DNA of 64,000 nt from Planctomycetaceae bacterium (lineage in GTDB: Bacteria; Planctomycetota; Phycisphaerae; SM23-33), in NCBI GenBank assembly GCA_039680605.1, contig JBDKTA010000044.1, positions 62,001-126,000 of the forward strand, in the 5' to 3' direction. Both the position numbers and the translations under genes were made by a program. The notes below the pieces were generated by a model. That model was not told the DNA's origin and made no database searches. It saw only the letters and a list, made by a program, of their open reading frames with translations. Positions 17,268 through 26,320 of the stretch are shown here, in pieces. Each line of letters begins with the position of its first letter. Position 1 is the stretch's first letter.

Positions 17268-19496
17268 CTACGGTTTGGCTTTGAGGTCGCCGAGCTTCTT
17301 GATCAGGCTCGCGGCGGTCTTTGATGAGATCGTGAAGATGCCGTCGAGCCCTTCGACGACCGCGTAGCGATTGTCGCGGTTGTTCTGGCCGATGTGGGAG
17401 ACCATGACGCGTCGGATCTTGCCGTCGGTCTGCACCAGTTCAACGCAGAACCAGGGGTTGTCCAGGCGGTACTTGGGCAAATCGCGGGTCTTGTAGTCGA
17501 CGAAGGCGTCGGCCTGCAGCTTGCCCGCCTGGGCCAGGAAGGCGCTGATCTCGCCGGTGTCGAGCTTGACGTAGGGATCCTTGGGATACGTCCAGGCCTG
17601 GCCGTCTTTTCGCACCGCCAGCGTCTCGTCGCCGGCGATAAAGCGAATTTCGCCGACGGTCTGGGACTGGATATTCCAGACCGAGCGGCTGCGCAGTTCG
17701 GTCGAGAGTTCATCGAAGAACGTCGCGGGCATCTCACCGACGGCGGCGGGCGTCGCGCCGGTGTGGATGGCGTAGATCTTGCCCTCCTGCCGCACGACCT
17801 GAAGGGCATAGGTCCGGTTTTTCGGCTGGGAGGCGGCCGTTGCCGGCCCGGTGGCCGCGGGCGCCTCGCGGGTCGTCAGCGTCAGCGTGATGCTCTCAGG
17901 AGCCTTGATGAACTTCTCGGGCGGCTCGTTTCCCAGGAAGATGATCTTCGATGCCGCCAGCTTTCGCACGCGGCGGGCGAGCTTGTCTATGTTTCCGTCG
18001 TCGGCCGCCGCGGAGATCGGGGCGAGCATCTTCCAGCCCGCGTCGTCTTTGCGGACGGAGAAGACGCTGCCGGAGCGGTTGACGTCGATCTGCACGATCT
18101 GCTCTGAGGCAGGAATATTCAGCAGCACGTTGTCGCGATAGGCAGCCGGTTCCAGCGCCAGGGGGTCGATCGTCCGCGTGGGCACCACCGCCACCGGCGC
18201 CGTCTCGCCGGCCTGAACGTAGGTCATCTCGCCCGAGGGGCTCTTGCCGCCGATGCGCAAGGTCAGGCGATGCTTGGAGCCCTTCAAGGCCAGCGAAATC
18301 ACCGCCCGCGGGGTTGTCAGGCCCGCGGTGAGACTGTCGCTGAAGTCCTCTGCCCGCAGCCCCGCCAAGCCCGCCAGCAGCGAAGCAATCTGAGCCTCAT
18401 TGGCAGCCGTCGCGTACGGGGCGGTCATGGCCCAGCGTCCCGTCGTCGAGACGAGCGTGGCGCTCTTGCCTTGGGCTTCGATCACGATCTCGTTGACGGC
18501 GTCGGCGTCGAAGTCGAGCACCTGCCTTTGCCGCAGCGCCATCAGCGGCGGCTGGAGGGCGTCCATCAGCGAGGCGGGCACCAGGAACACGCTGGGCGAG
18601 TCGGTGCGGCGGGCGTAGATTTGGTCTGTGCTCTTCGCGCCCAGGGCGATGGTCAGCGGCGTCTGGGCCGGCGCCGAGGCGCGCGTCGAGGCCGGCTGCG
18701 TTGCAGCGCCCTTCTGCCACAGCGTCACCAGCAGCGACTCCTGCCCCGCCGCCAGACCGTACAAGGCCAGGTCCGACTCGCCGCTGGCGACCACGTCGTC
18801 GGCTTCGATGCGGCAGGCCCGGCGCAGCAGGTCGTCGACGCCCTCGTCGCTGGCCTCGGCCACGACGGGGGCGACGATCTGCCATCGGCCGCCCCGGCGG
18901 GACAGTTCAAAGCTGTTCTTGCCCCTGACGCTGACGCGGGTCACGGCGGTGGTGGGCAGGTCTACGAAGACCTTGTCGCGGTAGACGCTTGCCGGCTGGT
19001 CGAGGTCCCGTGCGAAATCGTACGCCACCCATGCCGGGTCATGCCCGGGGACATGCACGTAGGTCCGCGTCTGGCTGACGCCCATGATCGGGGTTTGGCG
19101 CCCGACCTCGATGACGTGGTTCTTGCCCGCCTCATCCGTGAAGGTGAGGATCCACAGTGGCTTGTCCAGCCCCGACAGGTCGTTGTCGATTCCGGCGGCG
19201 GTGGTGGCTTTAAGCGACTGGATCTCGTCGATCATGCGGTTGACGCGCCAGGACTGGGCCTTGGCCTGGTAAGGCCGCTCGACGTGCCACTCGTTGCCGC
19301 GCCGGGAGAAGTCGATGGAGGCTCCGGCGGCGTCGGTGATCCGGACGGCGACGATCTTGCTCGTCCCCGGGCTCAGGAGCCGCTCGTCGGCCGGGGCGTC
19401 GTCGGCGACGTTCAGCAGGGTCGAATGGCGCACCAGGATGTATCCCAGGCACAGCACGAGGATCAGCGTCAGAGCGATAGCGGTTTTGGGTTTCAT
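17268..19496 (-). CDS. DUF4340-domain membrane-anchored protein
   Basis: A 742-residue protein with one N-terminal membrane anchor (about 5-24) and a long extracytoplasmic region. It contains two or three repeats of the DUF4340 type, in which short blocks like ISLALKGSKHRLTLRIGGKSP and YRDNVLL recur (compare YRDKVFVDLP with YRDNVLLNIP). DUF4340 proteins typically sit directly after GldG-type proteins in ABC-2 loci, as here. Its role is unknown; it may be the periplasmic part of the exporter. Gap to the GldG-like gene is 43 bases. Confidence 0.85.
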   Translation of the reverse strand: MKPKTAIALTLILVLCLGYILVRHSTLLNVADDAPADERLLSPGTSKIVAVRITDAAGASIDFSRRGNEWHVERPYQAKAQSWRVNRMIDEIQSLKATTAAGIDNDLSGLDKPLWILTFTDEAGKNHVIEVGRQTPIMGVSQTRTYVHVPGHDPAWVAYDFARDLDQPASVYRDKVFVDLPTTAVTRVSVRGKNSFELSRRGGRWQIVAPVVAEASDEGVDDLLRRACRIEADDVVASGESDLALYGLAAGQESLLVTLWQKGAATQPASTRASAPAQTPLTIALGAKSTDQIYARRTDSPSVFLVPASLMDALQPPLMALRQRQVLDFDADAVNEIVIEAQGKSATLVSTTGRWAMTAPYATAANEAQIASLLAGLAGLRAEDFSDSLTAGLTTPRAVISLALKGSKHRLTLRIGGKSPSGEMTYVQAGETAPVAVVPTRTIDPLALEPAAYRDNVLLNIPASEQIVQIDVNRSGSVFSVRKDDAGWKMLAPISAAADDGNIDKLARRVRKLAASKIIFLGNEPPEKFIKAPESITLTLTTREAPAATGPATAASQPKNRTYALQVVRQEGKIYAIHTGATPAAVGEMPATFFDELSTELRSRSVWNIQSQTVGEIRFIAGDETLAVRKDGQAWTYPKDPYVKLDTGEISAFLAQAGKLQADAFVDYKTRDLPKYRLDNPWFCVELVQTDGKIRRVMVSHIGQNNRDNRYAVVEGLDGIFTISSKTAASLIKKLGDLKAKP

Positions 19497-19539
19497 CGTC
19501 TGGTCTTTCTGGAGCAGAAACAGCTTTCTTGAAATCCCT

Positions 19540-22500
19540 TCAGCGGCGCAGCGTCATGATCGTCACGCCGGCTACCACCACCAGCAGCGGCAGCACGCCG
19601 ATCAGCAGCACCGCCAGGAGGCGGCGCGACTGGTCGTTGATGACGACGACATCGGCGTTGGCCGGTCCGGTGGCGATGTAGTTCGTCTGCCCGATCAGCC
19701 AGTAGACGCTGTTGATGACCAGGTCGGCGTTGGTCCACGGGGCGGGCTGACGGTCGGCCAGGCCCTTGGCGTCTATGAATCCCACATCCTGGTCGAGATA
19801 ACCGTCGATGAGCCCCAGCGTCAGCCCCAGCACGACGATGCGCCCGGAACCGGCGCCCGCGGCGCTTTGCGTGGTCGCCGAGGGCTTGGACTGGGAGTTG
19901 GCTGCGCTATCCCGCGAGGCCGCCAGGGCAACGGGGAAGGGTGTAGGAAGATCGCCCTTCTGGTAGTCGGGCCAGATCTGGCTGTCGTTGGTGCTGCGGA
20001 AACGATCGAGCAGTTCGGGCAGTCGCGCGGTGGCCCAGGTGTCGTTCCTGGCCGGAACCGCCAGCAGCGGCGTGACCGTGACATTCGGAATCTTCGTCGA
20101 GACCTGATCGAGAGGGCAAATGGCCTGCCAGAGCGTTCGCTGCCCCTGGAGCGGCTTACCGATGGGGTGATTGCTGTACTCGTTGAGCGGCGTGTAGTTG
20201 ATGCGTTGGAGGTTGATCCTGAACCGCTGGGGGTCGCTGGGATCGGTCGCGGCGGGTATCACCAGGAACTCGCTCTTGACCTCGATGCCCCAGTCATCGC
20301 GCAGGTAATCGTTGAGCATGTACGCCGGGCTCATCGGCGGCACGCCGTACATCGTCTGGCGCGGCTGCAGGAACATGCCCATGAAGACCGCCCCGATGCC
20401 CGAGTCGATCGCCTTCTTGAGCCGATCGACATGCACCGCGCCAAAGCGGCTGTTGGGATCCCGCGGATCGGCCGGCCCCGACGGCGGCGGCAGAATCAGC
20501 AGCACCTGCGCCGGCGGGTCTCCTGCCGCCAGCGCCGGTTTGGGCTGGGCCAGGTTCCATCGCTTGACGACGAAGTTGCTCTCCTCGAGCCGCTGCGTCA
20601 AGGCGCTGAACTGCTCTGGTGACAGCGGCGGGAATCCCTCAGGATTCCGCTGGGGCGAGGGGATCTCACAGTACGTCAGCCACACGGTCGCGAAAGGCGT
20701 GACGCTCCTGGCCAGAATCGCCGAGGCGATGGCGGTGTCGCCGTTGAATGCCCGCGGCGTTTCGTCCTTGCCGGGCAGGGCGGGCCCCGCGGTGCGAGGC
20801 GGCCAGACCTGGTCGAAGTCGATGACCTTGTTCTTGCCGTCGACCTCGACGATGATGATGTTGTCTTTGCGCAGATCCGCCGCCAGCGACGTCGACTCGA
20901 CCTTGGGCAGCGCGTTGACCTGCTCGACCAGTGCCTTGAGGGTCTTGTGGGCGGGGGCAAAGAGCGTGTCCTCGCGCGCCTGGCGGAAGAAACTCTGGGA
21001 CAGCTTGTCGGGGCTCGAGAGCGTGGCCAGAGCCTGTTCGAGCTTCTGTCGCGACTGCTGCAGTGAGCGGGCCATCCACACCACCCGCGTGCGCATGCGC
21101 GTGACGGTCTGCGTCTGGAACTGCGTGTTGGCGGCGGCGATGTTATCCTCGGCCTCGGTCACCATGGCGTTGATCAACTCGGCCCGCTGGCGATAGATCA
21201 CCGCCAGCATTGCGCGGACCTTGTCGGGGCGGTCCGGAGATTCCTCGACCTCGTCCTGCATTGCCATGCAGCTATTGATGATGCGGCTGTTTTCTTCGCC
21301 ACCGGCGCGGCCGATGGCGGCGGTGACCGCGGCGGTCTTGGCGGACGCTTGACGTGCGGCGGTGATGAACTGGCCCAGGACCGCTGAAGGGTTCTCGGGG
21401 ACGGGCTTTTCGGGCGTTCCGATGGCCCGAGCCATCGCCATGGTGGCGGTCAGCGCCTCGTCGGCCGCTTCGAGGGTTCCCTTGGTGTTCTTGGTTAGCA
21501 TGGTGGGCAGTTGTTCGAGGTGGACCATCAGGACGGAGAGTTCTTCGAGGGCCTGGTGGGCTTGCTCAAGGGAGGTCTTGGCCTCTTCGGTCAGCTTGGC
21601 GTAATCGGGCAGGCCCGAGCCTTTCAGATCGGCCTGCACCTGTCGATGGGTCTGCGAGAGCTGCTGGGACTGGTTGTTGAGGACGACGGCGACGCGGGGC
21701 GTGAGGCTCCAGAGGTTCAGGAAGGCGGCGCCGGAGGCCTTTTCCCACTGCTGGCGGTTCTGGAGGAGCTGGTCGCAGATGGACTTGCCCTGGGCGTCGA
21801 AGCTCTTGAGGAACCTGGCGTGAGCCTCGAACTTTCTGGACTCCTCGGCGCTGAGGCGGGCGATCACGCGGGCCCTGACGACGTCGCTGGTGGCGTCGAC
21901 GACCTTGATCTTATCGCAGCGGTCGGCCATGTCCCTCAGCAGCTCGAGCGTGCGCGGGCCGTACTGGCGCGACAGCTCGGCGCCGGCCTTGTCCGTCGCC
22001 GCATACGCACACGTCAGCGTCACGGGCTTGTCCAGCGACGCGAGAATCTGCGCGGTACGGTCCGAGACGTCGGCGCCGGTGCTTTCCATGTTCCAGCGGG
22101 CGTAGTCGCTCTGGGCGATGAGGTTGATCACGAACGTCACCGCGACCGCCGCGGCGATCGTCACGCTGACCATCGCGGCGTAGCGCAAGCGCGTGGCGGC
22201 CGCCGCCGCCCGCACCATCATCACGCTCATGATGGCCGCGGCGCCCAGCAGGGGAATCAGCAGCATGATGACATCGCCGGGCAGGGCGGTGTCCTTGACC
22301 AGGTCCGTCCACCACGCCGGAGATGGGCCGGCCTTGTCGGCCGAGAGCATCGCCCCGACCAGGGCCACCATCGCTCCGCCGGAGACTACCAGGTAGAAGA
22401 TCAGGCTCAACCACAGCCCCCAGATCTGGCCCCTGAACATCTGCAGGCCGCCCGCCAGCACTAGCGCCAGCAGCAGCAGCCAGACGAGCATGTACGTGGT

Positions 22501-22653
22501 GAGGGCGGCGTTGAGCTTGGCGGAGAGGATCATGCCCGTCACGATGGCCGCGATGGCCAGCAGCGAAACAGCCATCGACGCCATCGCCGCCAGGTGCGAG
22601 GCGGAGCGGTCCATCAGGCTGGTGGGGGCATGGGAGGGATGCGTTATCGCCAT
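19540..22653 (-). CDS. GldG-like ABC auxiliary protein fused to N-terminal membrane domain
   Basis: A 1037-residue protein. The first 185 residues hold about six membrane segments. They are followed by a large soluble region with a GldG/DUF7088-like fold that begins near residue 190 (DVSDRTAQILASLDKPVTL) and includes a coiled, helical insertion (about 330-560). One C-terminal membrane helix ends the protein. GldG family members act with GldA/GldF ABC components; in Bacteroidetes these support gliding and secretion. GGAG lies eight bases before the ATG, inside the permease gene, which it overlaps by ten bases. Confidence 0.83.
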   Translation of the reverse strand: MAITHPSHAPTSLMDRSASHLAAMASMAVSLLAIAAIVTGMILSAKLNAALTTYMLVWLLLLALVLAGGLQMFRGQIWGLWLSLIFYLVVSGGAMVALVGAMLSADKAGPSPAWWTDLVKDTALPGDVIMLLIPLLGAAAIMSVMMVRAAAAATRLRYAAMVSVTIAAAVAVTFVINLIAQSDYARWNMESTGADVSDRTAQILASLDKPVTLTCAYAATDKAGAELSRQYGPRTLELLRDMADRCDKIKVVDATSDVVRARVIARLSAEESRKFEAHARFLKSFDAQGKSICDQLLQNRQQWEKASGAAFLNLWSLTPRVAVVLNNQSQQLSQTHRQVQADLKGSGLPDYAKLTEEAKTSLEQAHQALEELSVLMVHLEQLPTMLTKNTKGTLEAADEALTATMAMARAIGTPEKPVPENPSAVLGQFITAARQASAKTAAVTAAIGRAGGEENSRIINSCMAMQDEVEESPDRPDKVRAMLAVIYRQRAELINAMVTEAEDNIAAANTQFQTQTVTRMRTRVVWMARSLQQSRQKLEQALATLSSPDKLSQSFFRQAREDTLFAPAHKTLKALVEQVNALPKVESTSLAADLRKDNIIIVEVDGKNKVIDFDQVWPPRTAGPALPGKDETPRAFNGDTAIASAILARSVTPFATVWLTYCEIPSPQRNPEGFPPLSPEQFSALTQRLEESNFVVKRWNLAQPKPALAAGDPPAQVLLILPPPSGPADPRDPNSRFGAVHVDRLKKAIDSGIGAVFMGMFLQPRQTMYGVPPMSPAYMLNDYLRDDWGIEVKSEFLVIPAATDPSDPQRFRINLQRINYTPLNEYSNHPIGKPLQGQRTLWQAICPLDQVSTKIPNVTVTPLLAVPARNDTWATARLPELLDRFRSTNDSQIWPDYQKGDLPTPFPVALAASRDSAANSQSKPSATTQSAAGAGSGRIVVLGLTLGLIDGYLDQDVGFIDAKGLADRQPAPWTNADLVINSVYWLIGQTNYIATGPANADVVVINDQSRRLLAVLLIGVLPLLVVVAGVTIMTLRR

Positions 22654-23393
22654 CGTCGGGACTCCAGTGTTTTGATGCTCAAAAACAGGAACAGCGCCGC
22701 GGTGGTCAGGAAGAACGCCAGCCCCCGCGTGTCGAGCGTGCCGCGGGCGAATGAGCGGAAGTAGTCCAGCGCGCTGAGGCGGGCGGCCAGCAGATTCCAG
22801 GGCTCGCCCAGGTGCGTCATCAGGAACTGCGTCAGAAGGGCGAAGGCCGACAGCATCGCCACGCCGACGATGACGGCCACGATCTGGTACTCCGTCAGCG
22901 TCGAGGCGAACAGGCCCACCGCCAGGAACGCCGCCCCCAGCAGCAGCATGCCGATGTATCCGCTGGCGGCCACGCCCAGATCGGGCTGCGAGTAGACCGC
23001 CATCACCGCCAGCAGCACGGTGGTGCCGGCCAGCAGGGCGGCGTAAAAGCCCATCACGCCCAGGAACTTGCCCAGCACGACCTGCGCGTCGGTGACCGGG
23101 GCGGTCATGAGCGTCTCGATGGTTCCGCTGCGGAACTCCTCGCTCATCAGACGCATCGTCAGCAGCGGGGCGGCGAAGACCATGATCGCGGCCATCGCTT
23201 CAAAGAGAGGTCGCAGCGAGGCGGTCGCCCCCGAGGCCAGCACGGGCTCAAAGATGGGGATGCCCAGCGGGCTCAGTCCGAAGAAGAAGACCGCGGCGCT
23301 TCCGGACAGGAACAGCGCCCCGATCACGTACGCCACGGGCGAGAAGAAGTACGCCGCCAGTTCCCGCCGGGCTAACACCAGGGTCTTGAGCAT
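22644..23393 (-). CDS. ABC-2 type permease, GldF-like
   Basis: A 249-residue polytopic protein with six membrane segments, the usual size for an ABC-2 permease of the GldF/NosY type. The motif MRLMSEEFRSGTIETLMTAP is diagnostic: it is the EEKRSGTIE-type coupling helix of these exporters. It lies 20 bases after the ATPase gene and overlaps the GldG-like gene, so the three are one operon. The substrate is unknown. Confidence 0.92.
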   Translation of the reverse strand: MLKTLVLARRELAAYFFSPVAYVIGALFLSGSAAVFFFGLSPLGIPIFEPVLASGATASLRPLFEAMAAIMVFAAPLLTMRLMSEEFRSGTIETLMTAPVTDAQVVLGKFLGVMGFYAALLAGTTVLLAVMAVYSQPDLGVAASGYIGMLLLGAAFLAVGLFASTLTEYQIVAVIVGVAMLSAFALLTQFLMTHLGEPWNLLAARLSALDYFRSFARGTLDTRGLAFFLTTAALFLFLSIKTLESRRWR

Positions 23394-23413
23394 CGCTTCA
23401 TCGCTCCTTCGGG

Positions 23414-24391
23414 TCAGGCACCGGTGGCAACGCGGTTGCCGGCCTGCATGTTCTGCTGATAGGTGATCTGGACGAAGTAATCTTCCACCGACCCAACCTC
23501 GCGTCGCAGCTCGCGCAGGGCGTAACCGGCCTCGGCGGCCATCGCCGCCACGTCGGCGCGCAGGTCGGCGTCGGGGTCGCCGGCGATCACCAGGCGCGTC
23601 CAGTTTCCGTGGGCGGAATGTTCGACCTCGCGCACGCCCTTGAGGGCCTTGACGGCCTTGGCCAGGTCCGCCCCTTCGGCGCCGCGCAGTTCGGCGATGA
23701 CCCTGGAGGGACCGGTGACTCTCTGGCGGAGCTGGGCGGGGGTTCCGCTGGCGGCCAGCCGCCCGCCGGCGATGATGATCAGGTGGTTGCAGATCTGCTC
23801 GACCTCGGCCAGGATGTGGCTGGAGAGGATGACGGTGTGCTCTCCGGCGAGTTCCTTGACCAGCTCGCGCATCGACCGCACCTGGGCGGGGTCCAGGCCG
23901 ATGGTCGGCTCGTCGAGCACCAGCACCGGCGGGTTGTGCAGCAGCACCTCGGCCAGGCCCACGCGCTGCTTGTATCCGCGAGACAGTTCGTCCAGGCGGC
24001 GCCGCATCATGTCTTCAGGCTGGCTCAGCCAGCACCGCTCGGCGACGCGCTCGACCGCAGCCTTGCGCTTGGCCGAGGGAATGTCGCGCAGCGCCGCGCG
24101 GAACATCAGGTAGTCGCGCACGCGCATTTCGCCGTACAGCGGGACCGACTCGGGCATGTAACCCACCTGGCGCCGCACCTCCAGCGACTGCGAGAGCACG
24201 TCATGCCCGGCGACCGTGACCTTGCCGCTGGTGGCGGGCAAATAGCAGGTGAGGATCTTGAGCGTGGTGCTCTTGCCCGCGCCGTTGGGGCCCAGGAAGC
24301 CGACAACGGCGCCCTTGTCGATGTGGAAGGAGATGTTGTCGACCGCCAGCACCGGTCCGTACCACTTGGTGAGGTTCTTAACGTCAATCAT
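23414..24391 (-). CDS. ABC transporter ATPase, GldA/NatA type
   Basis: A 325-residue cytoplasmic ATPase that powers the permease encoded next. Walker A is GPNGAGKST (34-42), Walker B VLVLDEP (156-162), and the signature is LSRGYKQR (136-143), the form seen in GldA-type ATPases instead of LSGGQ. The H-loop is SSHIL. A C-terminal 80-residue domain follows the nucleotide-binding domain. GAGGAC lies just upstream of the ATG. It is the first gene of the minus-strand operon running down to 14513. Confidence 0.95.
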   Translation of the reverse strand: MIDVKNLTKWYGPVLAVDNISFHIDKGAVVGFLGPNGAGKSTTLKILTCYLPATSGKVTVAGHDVLSQSLEVRRQVGYMPESVPLYGEMRVRDYLMFRAALRDIPSAKRKAAVERVAERCWLSQPEDMMRRRLDELSRGYKQRVGLAEVLLHNPPVLVLDEPTIGLDPAQVRSMRELVKELAGEHTVILSSHILAEVEQICNHLIIIAGGRLAASGTPAQLRQRVTGPSRVIAELRGAEGADLAKAVKALKGVREVEHSAHGNWTRLVIAGDPDADLRADVAAMAAEAGYALRELRREVGSVEDYFVQITYQQNMQAGNRVATGA

Positions 24392-24682
24392 GGACTGTCC
24401 TCAACGAGTCGTGTTCTTTGTACGCTCCCCGGAGGAACGCTGTTCTTGGCGGCGTGGTATGAGCTTCTGCCCGCCTCCCGCGGGGGGAGTGTAGATCTTT
24501 ATAAGTAAGGAAAGCGCTCGCCCATGTCAAGGCTGATCGCGCGCAGTCCCGTCCTGGGCGGTGTAAATGCCCCGGCATCTCAGTGCCGGGGCCTTCAGAA
24601 AATGCCCGCGCCCCAAAGAATGTTTCCGCCGCCGCGGCGGAATCAGTATCATCCGTTAGTCACCACTGAAATGGAGCATCGC
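24392..24682. other. Divergent intergenic region between the ABC operon and phosphoesterase gene
   Basis: It should hold promoters for both directions. The TATAAGTAAGG tract at 24499-24509 is AT-rich, and the hairpin at 24569-24592 is listed separately. No coding sequence is supported, although one frame stays open into the phosphoesterase gene. Confidence 0.45.
24569..24592. repeat. Perfect hairpin GCCCCGGCA / TGCCGGGGC
   Basis: Nine-base arms (24569-24577 and 24584-24592) flank TCTCAG. It is placed in the leader region about 90 bases before the phosphoesterase start. There is no T-run, so it looks like another intergenic palindrome, not a terminator. Confidence 0.75.
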
Positions 24683-26188
24683 ATGATGTCCAAGCTTCTG
24701 GTCGCCTGCCTGCTGCTGACCTGTGCGCCCGCGATGGGCGACGATCCGCAGATCAAACTCCCCCTGACCAACGCCGCCTGGACGTACTCGGCTGACGAAG
24801 GCAAAACCTTCACCCTCGCCAGGCAGGAGATCAAGCCCCTGGCCGTGGTGTCGGTGGCCGCACAGGCGGAATTCGTCGTCGACGATCTCGACGCCTGCGG
24901 CGGGATGTTCCTGGCGGCCGACCCCAACCTCGGGGCGGCGCCGAGCTATACGATCAACGGCAAGGCCGTCGCCGGTCCGCTGGATGGCATGCTCTACCAG
25001 TCGATCCCGCTGGACTGCAGAAAGTACCTCGTCAAGGGCAAGAACGTCCTGGTCGCCACGGGCAAGTACACCAATACGCTCGATGTGGCGGCCGCGGTCG
25101 CGGTGGCCCCTCGGCTGGAACTGCTGCCCCCGGCGGCCGTGGCCATCCAGTCCGGTCCGGTGCTGGGGCATGTCGGGGCCGACTACTTCACTGTCACCTG
25201 CCGCACGAACGTGCCGGCGGAAGTGACGGTAAAGACCGACATCTCTTCGGTCGTCAGCGAGCGAGGCTACATTCACCGGCTCAAGGTGGCGATCCCGCCG
25301 GGGGCCAAGAAGTTCTCGTACACGCTGACGGCCCGCGTCGGGACGGCCTCGAAGAGCGAAGGGCCTTTCGACGTGATCGTGCCGGGACACAACCCCAAGG
25401 GCTTTCGTTTCGTGATCGCCGGCGACAGCCGCTCGAATCCCGGCGGATGGAGGAACGTGGCGACGGCCTCGCTCAAGGCCGCCCCGGAAGCGTTCTTCTT
25501 CACCGGCGACACGGTCAGCAGCGGTCCGCTCGATGAGCTTTGGGACAGCGAGTTCTTCGCCCCGGCGAAAGAGCTCTTTGCGACGGTGCCCCTGTACTCG
25601 GTGATCGGCAATCATGAGGACCACGCCCCGATCTACGCCGAGATGATCTACAGCCCCGGCGGCGACGGGCGGGCGATGAACTGGTCGCAGACCATCGGCG
25701 GCGTGCTGTTCATCGGCATCGATGGCGCGGAGGACTGGAATGCCGGATCAAAGAATATCAAGTGGCTCGAGGGCGTGCTGGAGGCGTCGAAGGAAAAGTT
25801 CGTCTTCTTCCTGACGCACTACCCGGCGTGGTCGTCGGGCCCGCACGGGCGCGGCGAAGAAACCATGTACGCCTGCCAGAAGGTCATCATGCCGCTGCTG
25901 GCCAAATACAAGGTGCAGGCGATGGTGGCCGGCCACGACCACGACTACGAACGCTCCGAACCCCCCGCCGATAAGGGCGTCCCGTGCATCGTCGCCGGCG
26001 GGGCCGGAGCGCCGCTGTACAAAAAGAGCGGCCGCGCTTCTGCGGGCAACCCGTACTCCAAACTCTTCGTCGCCGGCTCGCTGCACTACTGCGTCTTTGA
26101 TCTCAAAGACAACACGTGTACGATGAAGGTCTACGATCTGCAAGGCAAGATCATCGACGAGAAGACCTTCGAGGCGCGGAAGCTATAG
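24683..26188 (+). CDS. Secreted metallophosphoesterase, purple-acid-phosphatase-like
   Basis: A 501-residue exported protein. GGAG precedes the ATG at 24683 by six bases (the ATG at 24686 is also possible), and a signal peptide ends at PAMGDD. An N-terminal beta region (about 25-240) precedes a calcineurin-like domain with GDSRSN, GDTVSSG, GNHED, LTHYP and GHDHDYER motifs. The second motif lacks the Tyr that binds Fe(III) in true purple acid phosphatases, and motif I lacks the His of other calcineurin-like enzymes. It probably hydrolyses phosphoesters outside the cytoplasm; substrate unknown. A second phosphoesterase follows. Confidence 0.88.
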   Translation: MMSKLLVACLLLTCAPAMGDDPQIKLPLTNAAWTYSADEGKTFTLARQEIKPLAVVSVAAQAEFVVDDLDACGGMFLAADPNLGAAPSYTINGKAVAGPLDGMLYQSIPLDCRKYLVKGKNVLVATGKYTNTLDVAAAVAVAPRLELLPPAAVAIQSGPVLGHVGADYFTVTCRTNVPAEVTVKTDISSVVSERGYIHRLKVAIPPGAKKFSYTLTARVGTASKSEGPFDVIVPGHNPKGFRFVIAGDSRSNPGGWRNVATASLKAAPEAFFFTGDTVSSGPLDELWDSEFFAPAKELFATVPLYSVIGNHEDHAPIYAEMIYSPGGDGRAMNWSQTIGGVLFIGIDGAEDWNAGSKNIKWLEGVLEASKEKFVFFLTHYPAWSSGPHGRGEETMYACQKVIMPLLAKYKVQAMVAGHDHDYERSEPPADKGVPCIVAGGAGAPLYKKSGRASAGNPYSKLFVAGSLHYCVFDLKDNTCTMKVYDLQGKIIDEKTFEARKL

Positions 26189-26216
26189 CTGGTGATATGG
26201 ATGAATGGATGGCTAC

Positions 26217-26254
26217 ATGAGCCTCGAAGAGGCTCCGGAGGCTCATGCCTCCGG
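26217..26254. repeat. Overlapping palindromes between the two phosphoesterase genes
   Basis: ATGAGCCTC (26217-26225) pairs with GAGGCTCAT (26238-26246). A second perfect stem, CCGGAGGC (26235-26242) with GCCTCCGG (26247-26254) around TCAT, uses some of the same bases, so only one can form. There is no T-run. Confidence 0.8.
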
Positions 26255-26320
26255 CTAAATCCTGGCGTCCCTGCGGGATGCATCAGGAGCGTGTGGTCTA
26301 TGTTATGAAGGAGAAATCTC

